A stretch of 54,861 nt of DNA, taken from the NCBI GenBank assembly GCA_018003015.1, contig JAGNEZ010000044.1, positions 1-54,861 on the forward strand, written 5' to 3'. The position numbers and the translations under genes were made by a program. The notes under the pieces were generated by a model. That model was given only the letters and a program-made list of their open reading frames with translations. It had not been told where the DNA came from and did not search any database. Source of the DNA: Phycisphaerae bacterium. GTDB taxonomy: Bacteria; Planctomycetota; Phycisphaerae; UBA1845; PWPN01. Of this stretch, positions 9,791 through 19,265 are shown one piece after another; position 1 is the first letter of the stretch, and each line of letters opens with the position of its first letter.

Positions 9791-10762
9791 ATGAAACGTA
9801 GCTGGCCTTCATTGATCAGCGGCGCCGTATTGGCAAGCATGCTCATCCTGTACATGGTCGCCTTCCAAGTCCGATTCTCCGAGGTCGCGGTGGTTCGCAC
9901 CTTTGGCCAGATCAAGGAAGGCGGGGTCATCAAGGAACCTGGGCTCTACTGGAAATGGCCCTGGCCGATTCAGAGGGTGGAGCGATACGACAACCGCATC
10001 CAGACCACGTCGACCACGGGCGAGGAAACGCCCACGCGGGACGGCAAGAACGTGATCGTCACGAGCACCGTGAATTGGCGGATCGACGACCCCAAGCAGT
10101 TTAGCATCCGCTGCAAGAGCATGAAGGAAGCCGAGAACTTCGTCAAACTCCGCGTCCGTAACGATCAGAAAACGGTCATCGGAAAGTACGACTTCCGCAA
10201 TTTCGTCTCCGTCGAGCCGAGCGAGCTGAAACGCGACGCGATCGAGCTGGAAATCGGCAAAGCGGTAGCGATGGTTGCCCAGGAGCTGTACGGCCTCCGC
10301 GTCGAGCGGGTGGGCATCGAGACGTTCCAGGTGCCCCAAGAGGTCAGCAAGTCCGTCATTGAAGCGATGAAGAAAGAAAGGCAAGCCAAAGCTCAGCAGT
10401 ACACCAGCGAGGGTGAGTCGGAAGCTAAGCAGATCAAGGACACCGCTGAGAGCATCGCCGGGACTATCACCACATTCGCCGATCGCAAGGCGGCCGCGAT
10501 CGTAGCCGAGGGCCAAAAGAGAGCGGTGGAATACAACCGGGTATTCCGAGAGGACCCGGAACTGGCCAAGTGGCTGCTCCAGGTTGAGAACATCCCAGTG
10601 GCCCTGGGCGATCGAGCCACACTGGTCATTGACCAGCCGATCTTCACGGAGATATTCCGCGAGACCGGATCGGCCGGCGTGCCGTCGCCCCAACCAGCCG
10701 AGGGCCCTGCCGGCCAGACGGCCCTTCCCGCGGCGATTCCAGTCATCGTGGACAGCAAGTGA
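9791..10762 (+). CDS. SPFH/band-7 protein, HflC-like
   Basis: The 323-residue protein has one N-terminal membrane segment (about residues 8-25). The SPFH domain follows (VRFSEVAVVRTFGQ, then PGLYWKWPWPIQRVERYD), and then a helical region (EAMKKERQAKAQQYTSEGESEAKQI) typical of HflC and prohibitin coiled coils. Length and layout match HflC. It lies between two other SPFH genes; the next starts 13 nt after its stop. HflC normally pairs with HflK to form a membrane cage, so a mixed ring with one or both neighbours is likely (inference). Confidence 0.9.
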   Translation: MKRSWPSLISGAVLASMLILYMVAFQVRFSEVAVVRTFGQIKEGGVIKEPGLYWKWPWPIQRVERYDNRIQTTSTTGEETPTRDGKNVIVTSTVNWRIDDPKQFSIRCKSMKEAENFVKLRVRNDQKTVIGKYDFRNFVSVEPSELKRDAIELEIGKAVAMVAQELYGLRVERVGIETFQVPQEVSKSVIEAMKKERQAKAQQYTSEGESEAKQIKDTAESIAGTITTFADRKAAAIVAEGQKRAVEYNRVFREDPELAKWLLQVENIPVALGDRATLVIDQPIFTEIFRETGSAGVPSPQPAEGPAGQTALPAAIPVIVDSK

Positions 10763-10775
10763 ACAACGGAGCAAG

Positions 10776-12104
10776 ATGACCTTGGCTCATATTCACGACC
10801 ATCATCATGAGGATCAGCCGCTGGGCGAGTGCTGCGGCCATGGGCCGGAGAACCAAGCCTTGGCGGTGATCGAAGAACCCCTAGATCCGGCTAACCAGTC
10901 GCTCTCCGATGCGTTAAGGCTGAGCTTCTGGTTTCTCAAGCTGGTGATGTTCTGTCTGATCATCGGCTTCATGCTCAGCGGCCTGGTGTGCGTCGACCAA
11001 GGCGAGGTCGTGGTCGTCACACGGCTGGGGCAGCTAGACGGTGAACCGCGGAAGCCGGGACTGGGTTGGGCGTGGCCCTATCCGATTGGCGAGAAGACCA
11101 AGGTCAGCACCACGTTGCGCAACCTGTCGGTGGACAGTTTCTGGCTCAACCTCAGCGAGGCCGACAAGGCTAAATCCTTGAGCGAAGTTAACGCCCGTTC
11201 GCCGGGACTGGACCCGAAGGTTGACGGCGCTCTCCTGACCAACGACCTGACCGGCGATCTGGCCATCATGCACATGCAACTCAACATCCAGTACCGCGTC
11301 AGTGACGAGACGCGAATTCGAGCAGCGGAGACTGATCCCGCGCGCCGCATATCCGATGTCATTCTCTTCGTCGAGAACGTCGGCAATGAACAAGCCTTCC
11401 TGCGAACCGTGATCCAGAACGCAGCCGTAGCCGAAGCCGCCAAGACCACGGTTGACGTGTTGTGGAAGGACGCCGGTCGGGTAGCATCCGCGGTTCAGGT
11501 CCGCGCCCAGGCCATGCTCGACCAGCTGGAAACCGGCATTCAGTTGGAGAAAGTCGCGGCCCCACAGTCGTACTTTCCCCTCCAGGCTCGGGAGGAGTTC
11601 AACAGCGTAACCAACGCGATGAACCAGAAAAGCACGCTGATCAGCGAGGCCGACGGCGAGCGCACCAAGAAGCTGCTCGGCGTGGCCGGTCCGGCCTGGG
11701 AACCGCTGAGCGAGGCCATCCAGTCGCTCGACCAGGCGACCGACACCGCGGCCAGAGACAAGGCCATGAGCCAGATCGACGAGATCCTGGAAAAGAGCGC
11801 GACCGGCGAGGCGGGCGGCAAGATCAAGCTCGCCCAGCGCGACCGCGAGAAGGTCATCGCTGATACGCGGGCCGAGGTCTCCCGATTCCAGGCCTACCAG
11901 GCGGAGTACCGCAAGGACCCCGACCTGGTCCGCAAGCAGCTCCGAGCCGGGATGCTCAGGAGACTTTTTGACGATCAGGACGTCATCAAATGGTGGCTGC
12001 CGCCGGGCAACAAGCAGCTGATCATCTCCATCAACAAGGACCCCAAGGATATCCGGGACGCCGAACGGCGGAGACTGGCAGAGGAGGCGAACAAGCCCAA
12101 GTGA
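10776..12104 (+). CDS. SPFH/band-7 protein, HflK-like, with His/Cys-rich N-terminus
   Basis: The 442-residue protein starts MTLAHIHDHHHEDQPLGECC, a histidine- and cysteine-rich tail. One membrane segment follows (about 50-72), then an SPFH domain (VDQGEVVVVTRLGQ, PGLGWAWPYPIGE), a long helical region, and a C-terminal stretch with WWLPPGNKQLIISI. ATG at 10776 is preferred over the longer open frame because the upstream part overlaps the previous gene. Its TGA overlaps the ATG of the ATPase gene by one base, showing translational coupling. A metal-binding role for the tail is inference only. Confidence 0.87.
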   Translation: MTLAHIHDHHHEDQPLGECCGHGPENQALAVIEEPLDPANQSLSDALRLSFWFLKLVMFCLIIGFMLSGLVCVDQGEVVVVTRLGQLDGEPRKPGLGWAWPYPIGEKTKVSTTLRNLSVDSFWLNLSEADKAKSLSEVNARSPGLDPKVDGALLTNDLTGDLAIMHMQLNIQYRVSDETRIRAAETDPARRISDVILFVENVGNEQAFLRTVIQNAAVAEAAKTTVDVLWKDAGRVASAVQVRAQAMLDQLETGIQLEKVAAPQSYFPLQAREEFNSVTNAMNQKSTLISEADGERTKKLLGVAGPAWEPLSEAIQSLDQATDTAARDKAMSQIDEILEKSATGEAGGKIKLAQRDREKVIADTRAEVSRFQAYQAEYRKDPDLVRKQLRAGMLRRLFDDQDVIKWWLPPGNKQLIISINKDPKDIRDAERRRLAEEANKPK

Positions 12105-13285
12105 TGTCAACTGACGGAACACTCGTCGTTCACGCGGTAGGCCTGACCAAGGTCTTCAAGGACTTCTGGCTGCGCAACCGGGTCGTGGCCGTGGATCGCC
12201 TCGATTTTGAGATCCACCAGCACGAGGTCTTCGGACTTTTGGGCCCAAACGGATCGGGCAAGACGACCACGATCAAGATGATGCTCGGGCTGCTCTACCC
12301 CACACGCGGGCGAATCAGCGTGCTGGGCAAGGCTCCGACCGAGGTCGCGATCAAGTCCCGGATCGGCTACCTGCCGGAGGAATCCTATCTGTATCGTTTC
12401 CTGGATGCCCGGGAGACGCTGGATTACTATGGCCGCCTTTTCCAGCTCCCGCGTCCTGACCGCCGACGGCGGGTCGAGCAGTTGCTGGAGATGGTCGGCC
12501 TCACCCGCGAGGCCCGCCGCCGAGTGGGTGAGTACTCGAAGGGAATGGCCCGCCGTATCGGGCTCGCCCAGGCTCTGATCAACGACCCCGATCTGCTGAT
12601 CCTGGACGAACCCACCACCGGCCTGGATCCGATCGGAACGCGCGAGATCAAGGACCTGATCCTGTTCCTCAACCGCGAGAAGCGTAAGACCATCCTGCTG
12701 TGCAGCCACCTCCTGGCCGATGTGGAGGACGTCTGCCAGCGGGTCACCATCCTGTACGGCGGCCGCAAGCAGGCCGTGGGCAGTATCCACGAGTTACTCA
12801 GCCAGGAGAATCAGACCCAGATCACGACCGAGCGGTTGAGTGCCGACGCGATCGAGCGCGTCCGCCGGATCATCGAAGAAGAAGACGGCAAATCCCTGCT
12901 GAGCATCACGACCCCGACGACCAGGCTGGAGACGTTCTTCCTCCAGACGGTCCGGGCGGCACAGGTGGCCCAGACCAAGACCTCGGGGGCGACCTCCGGC
13001 GGTCGCATTGCCGGCTTCCTGGGCGGCGCCGAGAAGGCCGAAGGCGAGGCGGTGGTCAGCTCGCTCATCGCCGCCGCATCGAAGTCGGACCCCGGCCAGG
13101 AGATCCCGACCCGAGAGCCGCCTTCGCAGGCGCCGTCCTCGGAAGTGATCGATCAGCTGGTCTCTGCCACCCGGGAGCGCCCGGCCGAGACCGCGCAGGA
13201 GAAGACCGAGACACCGCCCGTCACCCAGCCCGACCGGACGGTCATCGATGATCTGCTCAAACGGGCTGACCGGCCCCGGGAGTGA
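12104..13285 (+). CDS. ABC transporter ATP-binding protein (ABC-2 exporter class)
   Basis: The 393-residue protein has Walker A GPNGSGKTT near residue 47, the signature YSKGMARRIGLAQ, and Walker B LLILDEPTTGLDP, with a switch His in LLCSHLL. Residues up to about 310 are the usual ATPase. The last 80 residues are a Pro/Glu/Ala-rich extension that repeats a VIDxL motif and is probably disordered. YSKGM in place of LSGGQ is common in ATPases that work with ABC-2 permeases. It overlaps the upstream SPFH gene by one base and precedes the permease by 6 nt. It couples ATP hydrolysis to that permease and perhaps to the one at 6405-7373. Confidence 0.95.
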   Translation: MSTDGTLVVHAVGLTKVFKDFWLRNRVVAVDRLDFEIHQHEVFGLLGPNGSGKTTTIKMMLGLLYPTRGRISVLGKAPTEVAIKSRIGYLPEESYLYRFLDARETLDYYGRLFQLPRPDRRRRVEQLLEMVGLTREARRRVGEYSKGMARRIGLAQALINDPDLLILDEPTTGLDPIGTREIKDLILFLNREKRKTILLCSHLLADVEDVCQRVTILYGGRKQAVGSIHELLSQENQTQITTERLSADAIERVRRIIEEEDGKSLLSITTPTTRLETFFLQTVRAAQVAQTKTSGATSGGRIAGFLGGAEKAEGEAVVSSLIAAASKSDPGQEIPTREPPSQAPSSEVIDQLVSATRERPAETAQEKTETPPVTQPDRTVIDDLLKRADRPRE

Positions 13286-13291
13286 CCTGCC

Positions 13292-14677
13292 ATGTCGCGG
13301 ATCTGGGCCGTCGCTCGCCACACCATCGCCGAGAGCATCCGGACGAAGACCGCGCTGGTCTTCATGGCCATGATGGTCGCTCTGCTGGTCATTCTCCCCT
13401 TCAAGTTCAACGGGGACGGCGTCACTCTGCAGAGCCGCATCCAGGGCGTCCTGGATCTGGCGATCACCGGCACGTCCGCGCTGCTGAGCATCATGACCGT
13501 CTTTCTGGCCTGCTCCTGCCTGGCCAATGAGATCCGACTGCATCAGATCTACATGATCGTGACCAAGCCGATTCCCCGATGGCAGTTCTTCCTGGGCAAG
13601 TGGCTGGGTATTTCCTTGCTGAACTTCACGCTGCTTATCCTCGCGGGAATCACGGTCTGGAGTTTCACCTGGCTCTACCTCCGTAACCTGCCCACCTTTG
13701 AGGAAGACCGAATGGCGGTCAAGTACAACGTGCTGACCGTCCGCTACGGAGCCAAAATGGAGGAGCCAGACTTCGCGAATCAGGTCGAGGAGCGGTTCCG
13801 CAAGCTGCGTGAAGAGGGCCGACTGGACAACGTCAATCAGAGCGGCCAGGCGGAGTTGCGCAGCCAGATTGACGCCGACCTTCGCAAGAGTTGGCGCAGT
13901 CTGGGGCCGGGCGAGTACAAGGATTTCACTTTCAGCAACATGCTGGTGGATCGCAGTGACGAAGAAGGCGTGCTCTACATGCGCTTCAAGCCGATGAGCC
14001 CCAGCGGCGCGGACGGGGCCGAGTTCCAGGCGGCCTGGCAGGCGGGCGACCACAACGACAAGGATACCCTGGGACCGGTCCAAACCGGCAGCTTCCGGGC
14101 CGAACGGTTTCACGAGGTCCCCATCCCGGCCTGGACGGTCAACAACGAGAACGTGCTGCATTTGCGGATCCAGAACACCAGTCAGCGGGAGACTATCCTG
14201 TTCGAGGGTGCCGACAGCTTCGAGGTCCTTTTCGATATTGGCACGTTTCACTGGAATATCACCCGAGCCTTCTCGATTGTCTGGTGCCGGCTGGCCTTCC
14301 TGGCGGTCCTGGGACTGCTGTGTTCGACCTTCCTGTCGTTCCCGGTGGCGTGCATGGGAGTCTTCATCGTCCTGTTCATCGCATCGAGCACCACCTTCCT
14401 GGGCGAGGCCATCGAGTGGTTCTCGCCCAAGCCACTCGAACAAGGAGCTTTGGCGATGCTGAAGACAGCCTTCATGTACACCGTGCAGGGGATTCTCTGG
14501 CTCATCCCTGATTTCGGCCGGTATGACCCGGCAAGCACGGTGGTCGCCGGCCGCGTCGTCCCGCTGAAGTGGGTCATCGAATCGGTGGTCGTCCTGGTGG
14601 CGATCAAGGGATTCCTGATGGGGTTGCTGGGGACCGTGATACTCACCCGGCGCGAGCTGGCTCAGGTGACGGTGTAG
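13292..14677 (+). CDS. ABC-2 type transporter permease with large extracytoplasmic domain
   Basis: The 461-residue protein has a first membrane segment at about residues 20-37 and more near 55-75 and 105-130. A hydrophilic domain of about 190 residues follows (roughly 135-325), then three or four C-terminal segments. The cytoplasmic loop EIRLHQIYMIVTKPIPRWQF is paralogous to the permease at 6405-7373. The insert probably faces the periplasm; its EFQAAWQ and beta-rich stretches match nothing I can name. It starts 6 nt after the ATPase and its stop is 2 nt before the next ATG. Export of an unknown substrate is inferred. Confidence 0.85.
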   Translation: MSRIWAVARHTIAESIRTKTALVFMAMMVALLVILPFKFNGDGVTLQSRIQGVLDLAITGTSALLSIMTVFLACSCLANEIRLHQIYMIVTKPIPRWQFFLGKWLGISLLNFTLLILAGITVWSFTWLYLRNLPTFEEDRMAVKYNVLTVRYGAKMEEPDFANQVEERFRKLREEGRLDNVNQSGQAELRSQIDADLRKSWRSLGPGEYKDFTFSNMLVDRSDEEGVLYMRFKPMSPSGADGAEFQAAWQAGDHNDKDTLGPVQTGSFRAERFHEVPIPAWTVNNENVLHLRIQNTSQRETILFEGADSFEVLFDIGTFHWNITRAFSIVWCRLAFLAVLGLLCSTFLSFPVACMGVFIVLFIASSTTFLGEAIEWFSPKPLEQGALAMLKTAFMYTVQGILWLIPDFGRYDPASTVVAGRVVPLKWVIESVVVLVAIKGFLMGLLGTVILTRRELAQVTV

Positions 14678-14679
14678 CC

Positions 14680-16713
14680 ATGGCAGACCAGGCGGTGGTA
14701 ACCGAGCAGATGCTGGAGAAGCGGATTGTCGCCCAACGGTCGGCTACGCTGGTGCAGGCCCTGGCTCTGATTGGAGCCGGTGCGTTCATCGCTCTAGGCG
14801 CCTGGCTGCAGGCCCCGATCAACCGGGCCCGCGTGGACCTGCAGTTGGTCACGCAATCCAACGTCTACAAGGAGCTGCCCCCGGTCTACGGAGCGGCCAG
14901 TGCCGCCGGCGGCGTGGTGCGCGGCATCGCGATCCTGAATCTCTGGATCACCTCGGAGAAACTGAAGGAGGAAGGCAAGTACTACGCGGCCCATCAGTAT
15001 GCCAACTGGATCTGCACGCTTCAGCCGCGCTTCCCGGCGGTCTGGAGCTTCCAGTCGTGGAATATGGCGTACAACATTTCGGTGGCTACGCACACGCCTC
15101 GCGAACGCTGGCAGTGGGTCTACAACGGCATTCGGCTGCTGCGGGACGAGGGTATCCCCAACAACCCGAAGACGGCAAGCCTCTATCATCAACTCGGCTG
15201 GACCTGGTTCCACAAGGTTGGCCAGAACACAGACGACAAGCACTGGTACTACAAGCGCAATTGGGCCGCCATGATGGAGATCCTGCTCGGACCACCCCCG
15301 GCCGGGCTGAGCAGCGCGGCGACGATCGACTGGTTTCGCCCGGTCGCCGAGGCGCCGACCACGACGACCGATCTGCTCGCAAAGCACCCGCAGCTGGCCA
15401 GCGTAATCGCCGTCCTGTCCGAGGCGGGCGTGGATCTTGCAGCCGAGACCGACAGCCAGCGGCTCTTCCATCCGCTGGAGGAGACCTTCTTCCGCCCTTA
15501 CACCGCCTGGCGCCTCGACCAACAGTTGCACGGCCTCCGTTCGCCCGAGGCCGTCAGGGAAGCAAGGGCCAAGCTGGACTCGAAACAGGAGAAGCTCTGG
15601 GGTGTTTTTGACTCCAACCCGGATGGCTTCGACACGATGCTCGCCCATCTGCGAGCCAGGGTGCTCCGCGAACAATACAAGATGGACCCGAAGTACATGC
15701 TCGCCCTGACGGGCCAGCTGAACACCGACCAGCCGATCCCGATCGATTGGCGGACGCCCTGGGCCCAGTCGCTCTACTGGACCAAGTGGGGCACGGAGCA
15801 GGCCGCCCAGTACAAGGCCACCAAGGAATTCGACATCCTCAACACCGACCGGATTCAACTGTTCTCCCTGGCTACGCTTGCGCGACAAGGGCGATACACC
15901 TTCAGACTCCGGCTCGACGAGTGGGACAAGTCGTTCCTCTGGACGTCACCCGACATCCGCTTCGTCGAGGCCATGCACCGCAAGTACCAGGAGTTAGGCA
16001 AGAAGCACGCCGAAGAGGGCGAGGAAATCGGCGAGACGGCCGGTGAGACCCTGAGGTCCGGGCATGTGAATAACCTGCACGCCGCGGTCGTCAATTTGTG
16101 GCTGGCCGGCAAGAAGGACGAGGCCGGCCGATACCTCGACTACCTCGCGAAGAACTACAAGGACCCTGGAACCACGAACACCAAGGCCATGTACCTGAAA
16201 GGTCTGGACGATTTTGCCTTCGGCGAGCTTCGCGAAATGGTGGGCAGTTTCACTGACGCCATCTACGCGATCAGCGGCCTGCTGACCTCGGCCTACGTCA
16301 GCCTGGGCAACGGTAACGGCGAAGAATATGCCGCCAATGTCCAGAACGCAGCGTTACTGTTCAAGACCTATCAGGAGGAATACAAGGACAGCGACGAAGG
16401 CCGCATGATCCTGCTGAAATTCCCCGACTTACGGGCTACCGCCCTGGCCAACTTCGTCACCGACGTTGGGTATCCGCTGCTCTACCGCTCCTTGGCCTGG
16501 AGCGGAGAGCAGAACGAGATCAAGCAGCGGTGCTACGACCTCATCTACTCGGACCTCGCCAACCAGTGCAGGATCCTGAATCTGGACGTGAACCGAGCCT
16601 TCCCCGAGCCGGAGGGCATGGCCCAGTGGCGCAAGGAGAATCCGACGCCCGAGAATCCCGAGGACGTCCAGAAGGGCATCATGAAACAGGAGAACGAAGC
16701 GAAAAGTCCTTAG
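14680..16713 (+). CDS. Membrane-anchored helical protein of unknown function, last gene of the SPFH-ABC operon
   Basis: The 677-residue protein has one N-terminal membrane segment (LVQALALIGAGAFIALGAWL, about 26-45) and a long soluble part that is mostly helical. Stretches such as YYAAHQYANWICTLQPRFPAVWSFQSWNMAYNI resemble TPR-like helical hairpins, but the repeats are too diverged to count. ATG at 14680 lies 2 nt after the permease stop, so the longer open frame upstream is rejected. Position suggests a partner of the exporter or of the SPFH cage. I do not recognise the family. Confidence 0.75.
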   Translation: MADQAVVTEQMLEKRIVAQRSATLVQALALIGAGAFIALGAWLQAPINRARVDLQLVTQSNVYKELPPVYGAASAAGGVVRGIAILNLWITSEKLKEEGKYYAAHQYANWICTLQPRFPAVWSFQSWNMAYNISVATHTPRERWQWVYNGIRLLRDEGIPNNPKTASLYHQLGWTWFHKVGQNTDDKHWYYKRNWAAMMEILLGPPPAGLSSAATIDWFRPVAEAPTTTTDLLAKHPQLASVIAVLSEAGVDLAAETDSQRLFHPLEETFFRPYTAWRLDQQLHGLRSPEAVREARAKLDSKQEKLWGVFDSNPDGFDTMLAHLRARVLREQYKMDPKYMLALTGQLNTDQPIPIDWRTPWAQSLYWTKWGTEQAAQYKATKEFDILNTDRIQLFSLATLARQGRYTFRLRLDEWDKSFLWTSPDIRFVEAMHRKYQELGKKHAEEGEEIGETAGETLRSGHVNNLHAAVVNLWLAGKKDEAGRYLDYLAKNYKDPGTTNTKAMYLKGLDDFAFGELREMVGSFTDAIYAISGLLTSAYVSLGNGNGEEYAANVQNAALLFKTYQEEYKDSDEGRMILLKFPDLRATALANFVTDVGYPLLYRSLAWSGEQNEIKQRCYDLIYSDLANQCRILNLDVNRAFPEPEGMAQWRKENPTPENPEDVQKGIMKQENEAKSP

Positions 16714-16750
16714 TCCGTCGCCCAGTCCGGCGGCGGCGCGACGAGCGTGG

Positions 16751-17995
16751 TTAGAACATCATCCCATGCTGGAACGCGGGATCCGCCGCGATTCCCTCGG
16801 GAAGCACCAATGCCGGGGCGTTGCGGGCCCGGCTCTCGAAACCCAGCTCCCAGAACAGCGAACGGTAGCTACCCCGCCCCGCGGTCGCAACCAGGTAGTC
16901 AGCATCCAGATCCACTGCGGCGCGCAGCGCGGCGATGAGCAGGGCGCGCACCAGAGGTATCTCCCCGTCTCCAGCATCCGTCGCCATCTCCTCCGCACCG
17001 CCCGGCGGAGCTTTAGATGACAACAGCGGAGAACACCGGGGGGCGGCCAGTTCCTCAACGAACGCGATACGCCGCTCATCCAGTCGCTCACAGAACACAA
17101 CCGCCCCTCCCAGGGCACGGCCATCGAACCGGCGAAGGACCAGCACGCGGGTATCTTTCCACTCCGGATGGCGAGCGTATCGCCAATCCAGATAATCGGC
17201 GGACCAGTCAATCGAGCACGTTGCACCATAGGAAAGCCGCATCGACGCGAGGTACTCCAACTCCTGAATCGCAGGCGCTTCCAGAACCTCGAGTCGGCAG
17301 CCGGCCGGTAGCGGCAGCCGCGGTCGGATCCCCAGCAGTCGGCAACATCCGCCCGCCGCACGGCCGAGTATCGCCCCTGCCTTGGCTCGTAGCAGCCGAC
17401 GGACAACCCGGCTTGCGCCCCCCAGGCAGGACCGTATCTCCTGTTCGGGCGTTGCCGGGGCACGCCACAGTTCGCGGGTCCATTCGACCGGCCGACATCC
17501 GTAGCGACCAAGCACCGCCCCGGTCTTGTCATTGGCTGTGGTCGCCAATGGCACCTGACCCTCGGCGGCGGCCATGAACGCCTGGGCCAACCTGAGCCCA
17601 GCGAAAAGACCACCACGAGCGGTCGCTTCAGGACTCACCACGTAGTCGGCGACGACCTGGCCGATGCGCCGCCCTGCTCCGACCCGCAAAGGCAAATACA
17701 CCACCCCGATATGTCCAACCACGGCCTCGCCGTCCACCAGGACCCAACCGGCGGGTCGCTGCCCACGGAAGGGATTGTCCAGACACTGCCAGCGCCAGCG
17801 GCGAAGCCAGCGCTGCAGATCGGAAAGCGTGCCGGGAATCGCGGCGCGCAGCCTGGCATGAACGGCCGGCCCGTCTTCGAGCCGGACCTCTCGGAGATCA
17901 AGTGGCGGCGCGGCTGGATGCGTAGCCGGAGCGACGCCCGAGGCGACATCGGCATTTGATTCCGGGGAGCAGGTTTCAGCAGCCAAAGCGCTCAT
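16751..17995 (-). CDS. GNAT-family N-acetyltransferase (probably two GNAT-like halves)
   Basis: The 414-residue protein contains a GNAT-like first half (residues 30-170: VLVDGEAVVGHIGVVYLPLRVG, then VVADYVVSPEATARGGLFAGLRLAQAFM for the acetyl-CoA site). The second half has RRFDGRALGGAVVFCERLD and DADYLVATAGRGSYRSLFWELGFESRA, resembling a second GNAT fold. It begins 4 nt after the deacetylase stop, so both are translated together. Similar proteins occur in exopolysaccharide gene sets, where they acylate sugars or peptides. The substrate is unknown. Confidence 0.7.
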   Translation of the reverse strand: MSALAAETCSPESNADVASGVAPATHPAAPPLDLREVRLEDGPAVHARLRAAIPGTLSDLQRWLRRWRWQCLDNPFRGQRPAGWVLVDGEAVVGHIGVVYLPLRVGAGRRIGQVVADYVVSPEATARGGLFAGLRLAQAFMAAAEGQVPLATTANDKTGAVLGRYGCRPVEWTRELWRAPATPEQEIRSCLGGASRVVRRLLRAKAGAILGRAAGGCCRLLGIRPRLPLPAGCRLEVLEAPAIQELEYLASMRLSYGATCSIDWSADYLDWRYARHPEWKDTRVLVLRRFDGRALGGAVVFCERLDERRIAFVEELAAPRCSPLLSSKAPPGGAEEMATDAGDGEIPLVRALLIAALRAAVDLDADYLVATAGRGSYRSLFWELGFESRARNAPALVLPEGIAADPAFQHGMMF

Positions 17996-17999
17996 GGCA

Positions 18000-19085
18000 T
18001 CACCGGATGAATCGCTGCCAGAGGACGAAGAGTATCCGACCGACCGATGGGCCGACGATGAGCCGCGGCAGACGCATCAGGTTCTGCTTCTGACAGTAAA
18101 CGGCGTTCTGCTCAAGCGTCAGTGCACAGTGATAGCCCATATCGAGGAGGAGCTGCTCGGTGACGGGTGACATGCTCGCTTCACGGCCATACGGATACGA
18201 GAAGTGCGGACTGTGAGGACCCACTCGCTGCATGAGCAGCTCGCGAGCGCCGACGACTTCGTGCAGAACAAGATCCGGGTCCTGAGGGGCAAGGGCTATG
18301 TGGCTCAGCCCATGACTTCCGACATCGACTCCGGCGACAATGAGATCCTTGACCTGCGCCCAGGTCATCGGACTGAAGTCGGCGTATCGGGCTCGGAGGG
18401 TCTGAAGCTCGTCGAGCGAGTACTGGTCGTAAAGTTCCTGGAGCCTGCGCACCCGCATGGGTTCGGGCAGATACCGGCAGGTTTCGCGAATCCTGAAGAC
18501 CGCGTCCTGACGCTGCTGAGGTGTGTGCAGGTCGAAACGGATCATCAGGTTGTCCCAGCGAAAACCAATCTGACGCTGGCTGCCCCGGTGAATCAACAGA
18601 TAGAGGTCGTCAGTCCACTGCCGCCCACCCGTCTCAATGAGCATGGCGGGCACGAAAGCCGACCAGGGTATTCGCATCGCGGCCATCTCGCCGGCCACAA
18701 CGCTGTGATTGGTGACGTAGCCGTCGTCAAAGGTGATGATCACGCTTCTGGGCGGTGGCGAACGCCGTTCGCGAATGGCGGCCACCAACTCGGCCAGACT
18801 GATCACGTTGAACGAGCGACGGAGGAGCTTGAGCAACCGGCGGAAGTGGTGGAGTTCCATCGCCTCCGATTCCACCTCGGGGTCACGGCTGTGCGCAATG
18901 ACGCCGTGCAGGCAGAGAATCGCGGCACGATGGGTAATATCCGGCAGGGAGTTGTGTGCTCGCGTGAGTTCCATGGCCCGACCCAGCCCCTGGCGAATGA
19001 AGCGGCCCTGCCGCGGGGGTAGGGCCGCGGCTCGACTCTCGGCTCGCCAGGACAAAGCAGAGAAGACTCGGTGTCGAAGTCGCAT
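18000..19085 (-). CDS. Polysaccharide deacetylase (NodB domain, CE4)
   Basis: The 361-residue protein has the NodB motifs TFDDGY (D120, D121) and the metal-binding SHGLSH (H258, H262), with PYGREA later as motif 3. A helical insert of about 100 residues separates the first two motifs, as in deacetylases of exopolysaccharide loci. The family removes N-acetyl groups from polysaccharides using a divalent metal. There is no clear signal peptide; the N-terminus is basic. It follows the E2 gene after 180 nt and is directly followed by the GNAT gene. Confidence 0.88.
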   Translation of the reverse strand: MRLRHRVFSALSWRAESRAAALPPRQGRFIRQGLGRAMELTRAHNSLPDITHRAAILCLHGVIAHSRDPEVESEAMELHHFRRLLKLLRRSFNVISLAELVAAIRERRSPPPRSVIITFDDGYVTNHSVVAGEMAAMRIPWSAFVPAMLIETGGRQWTDDLYLLIHRGSQRQIGFRWDNLMIRFDLHTPQQRQDAVFRIRETCRYLPEPMRVRRLQELYDQYSLDELQTLRARYADFSPMTWAQVKDLIVAGVDVGSHGLSHIALAPQDPDLVLHEVVGARELLMQRVGPHSPHFSYPYGREASMSPVTEQLLLDMGYHCALTLEQNAVYCQKQNLMRLPRLIVGPSVGRILFVLWQRFIR

Positions 19086-19265
19086 AAGGTCTTGTGAAGA
19101 CGTACGTTATACCTCGCTGGTCCAAGGCCGGCCGTCGCTGGCCGGCGATGACACACCCAAACGGCACAGACCGACCCAGGCTCCATGCTTGTTATCGGAT
19201 GATGCGGATCGAAGGTCGCGATCACGGAGGATGGAATCGACTCGTACGGAACGGTCACCCAGTTA
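19086..19265 (-). promoter_or_regulatory. Gap inside the glycan gene set with a GC-rich inverted repeat
   Basis: A perfect 7-bp stem (gccggcc 19127-19133, ggccggc 19140-19146, loop gtcgct) lies about 40 nt before the deacetylase start. TATAAC (minus) is present near 19110, but no fitting -35 is seen. It may be a processing or attenuation point within the operon. Confidence 0.3.
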
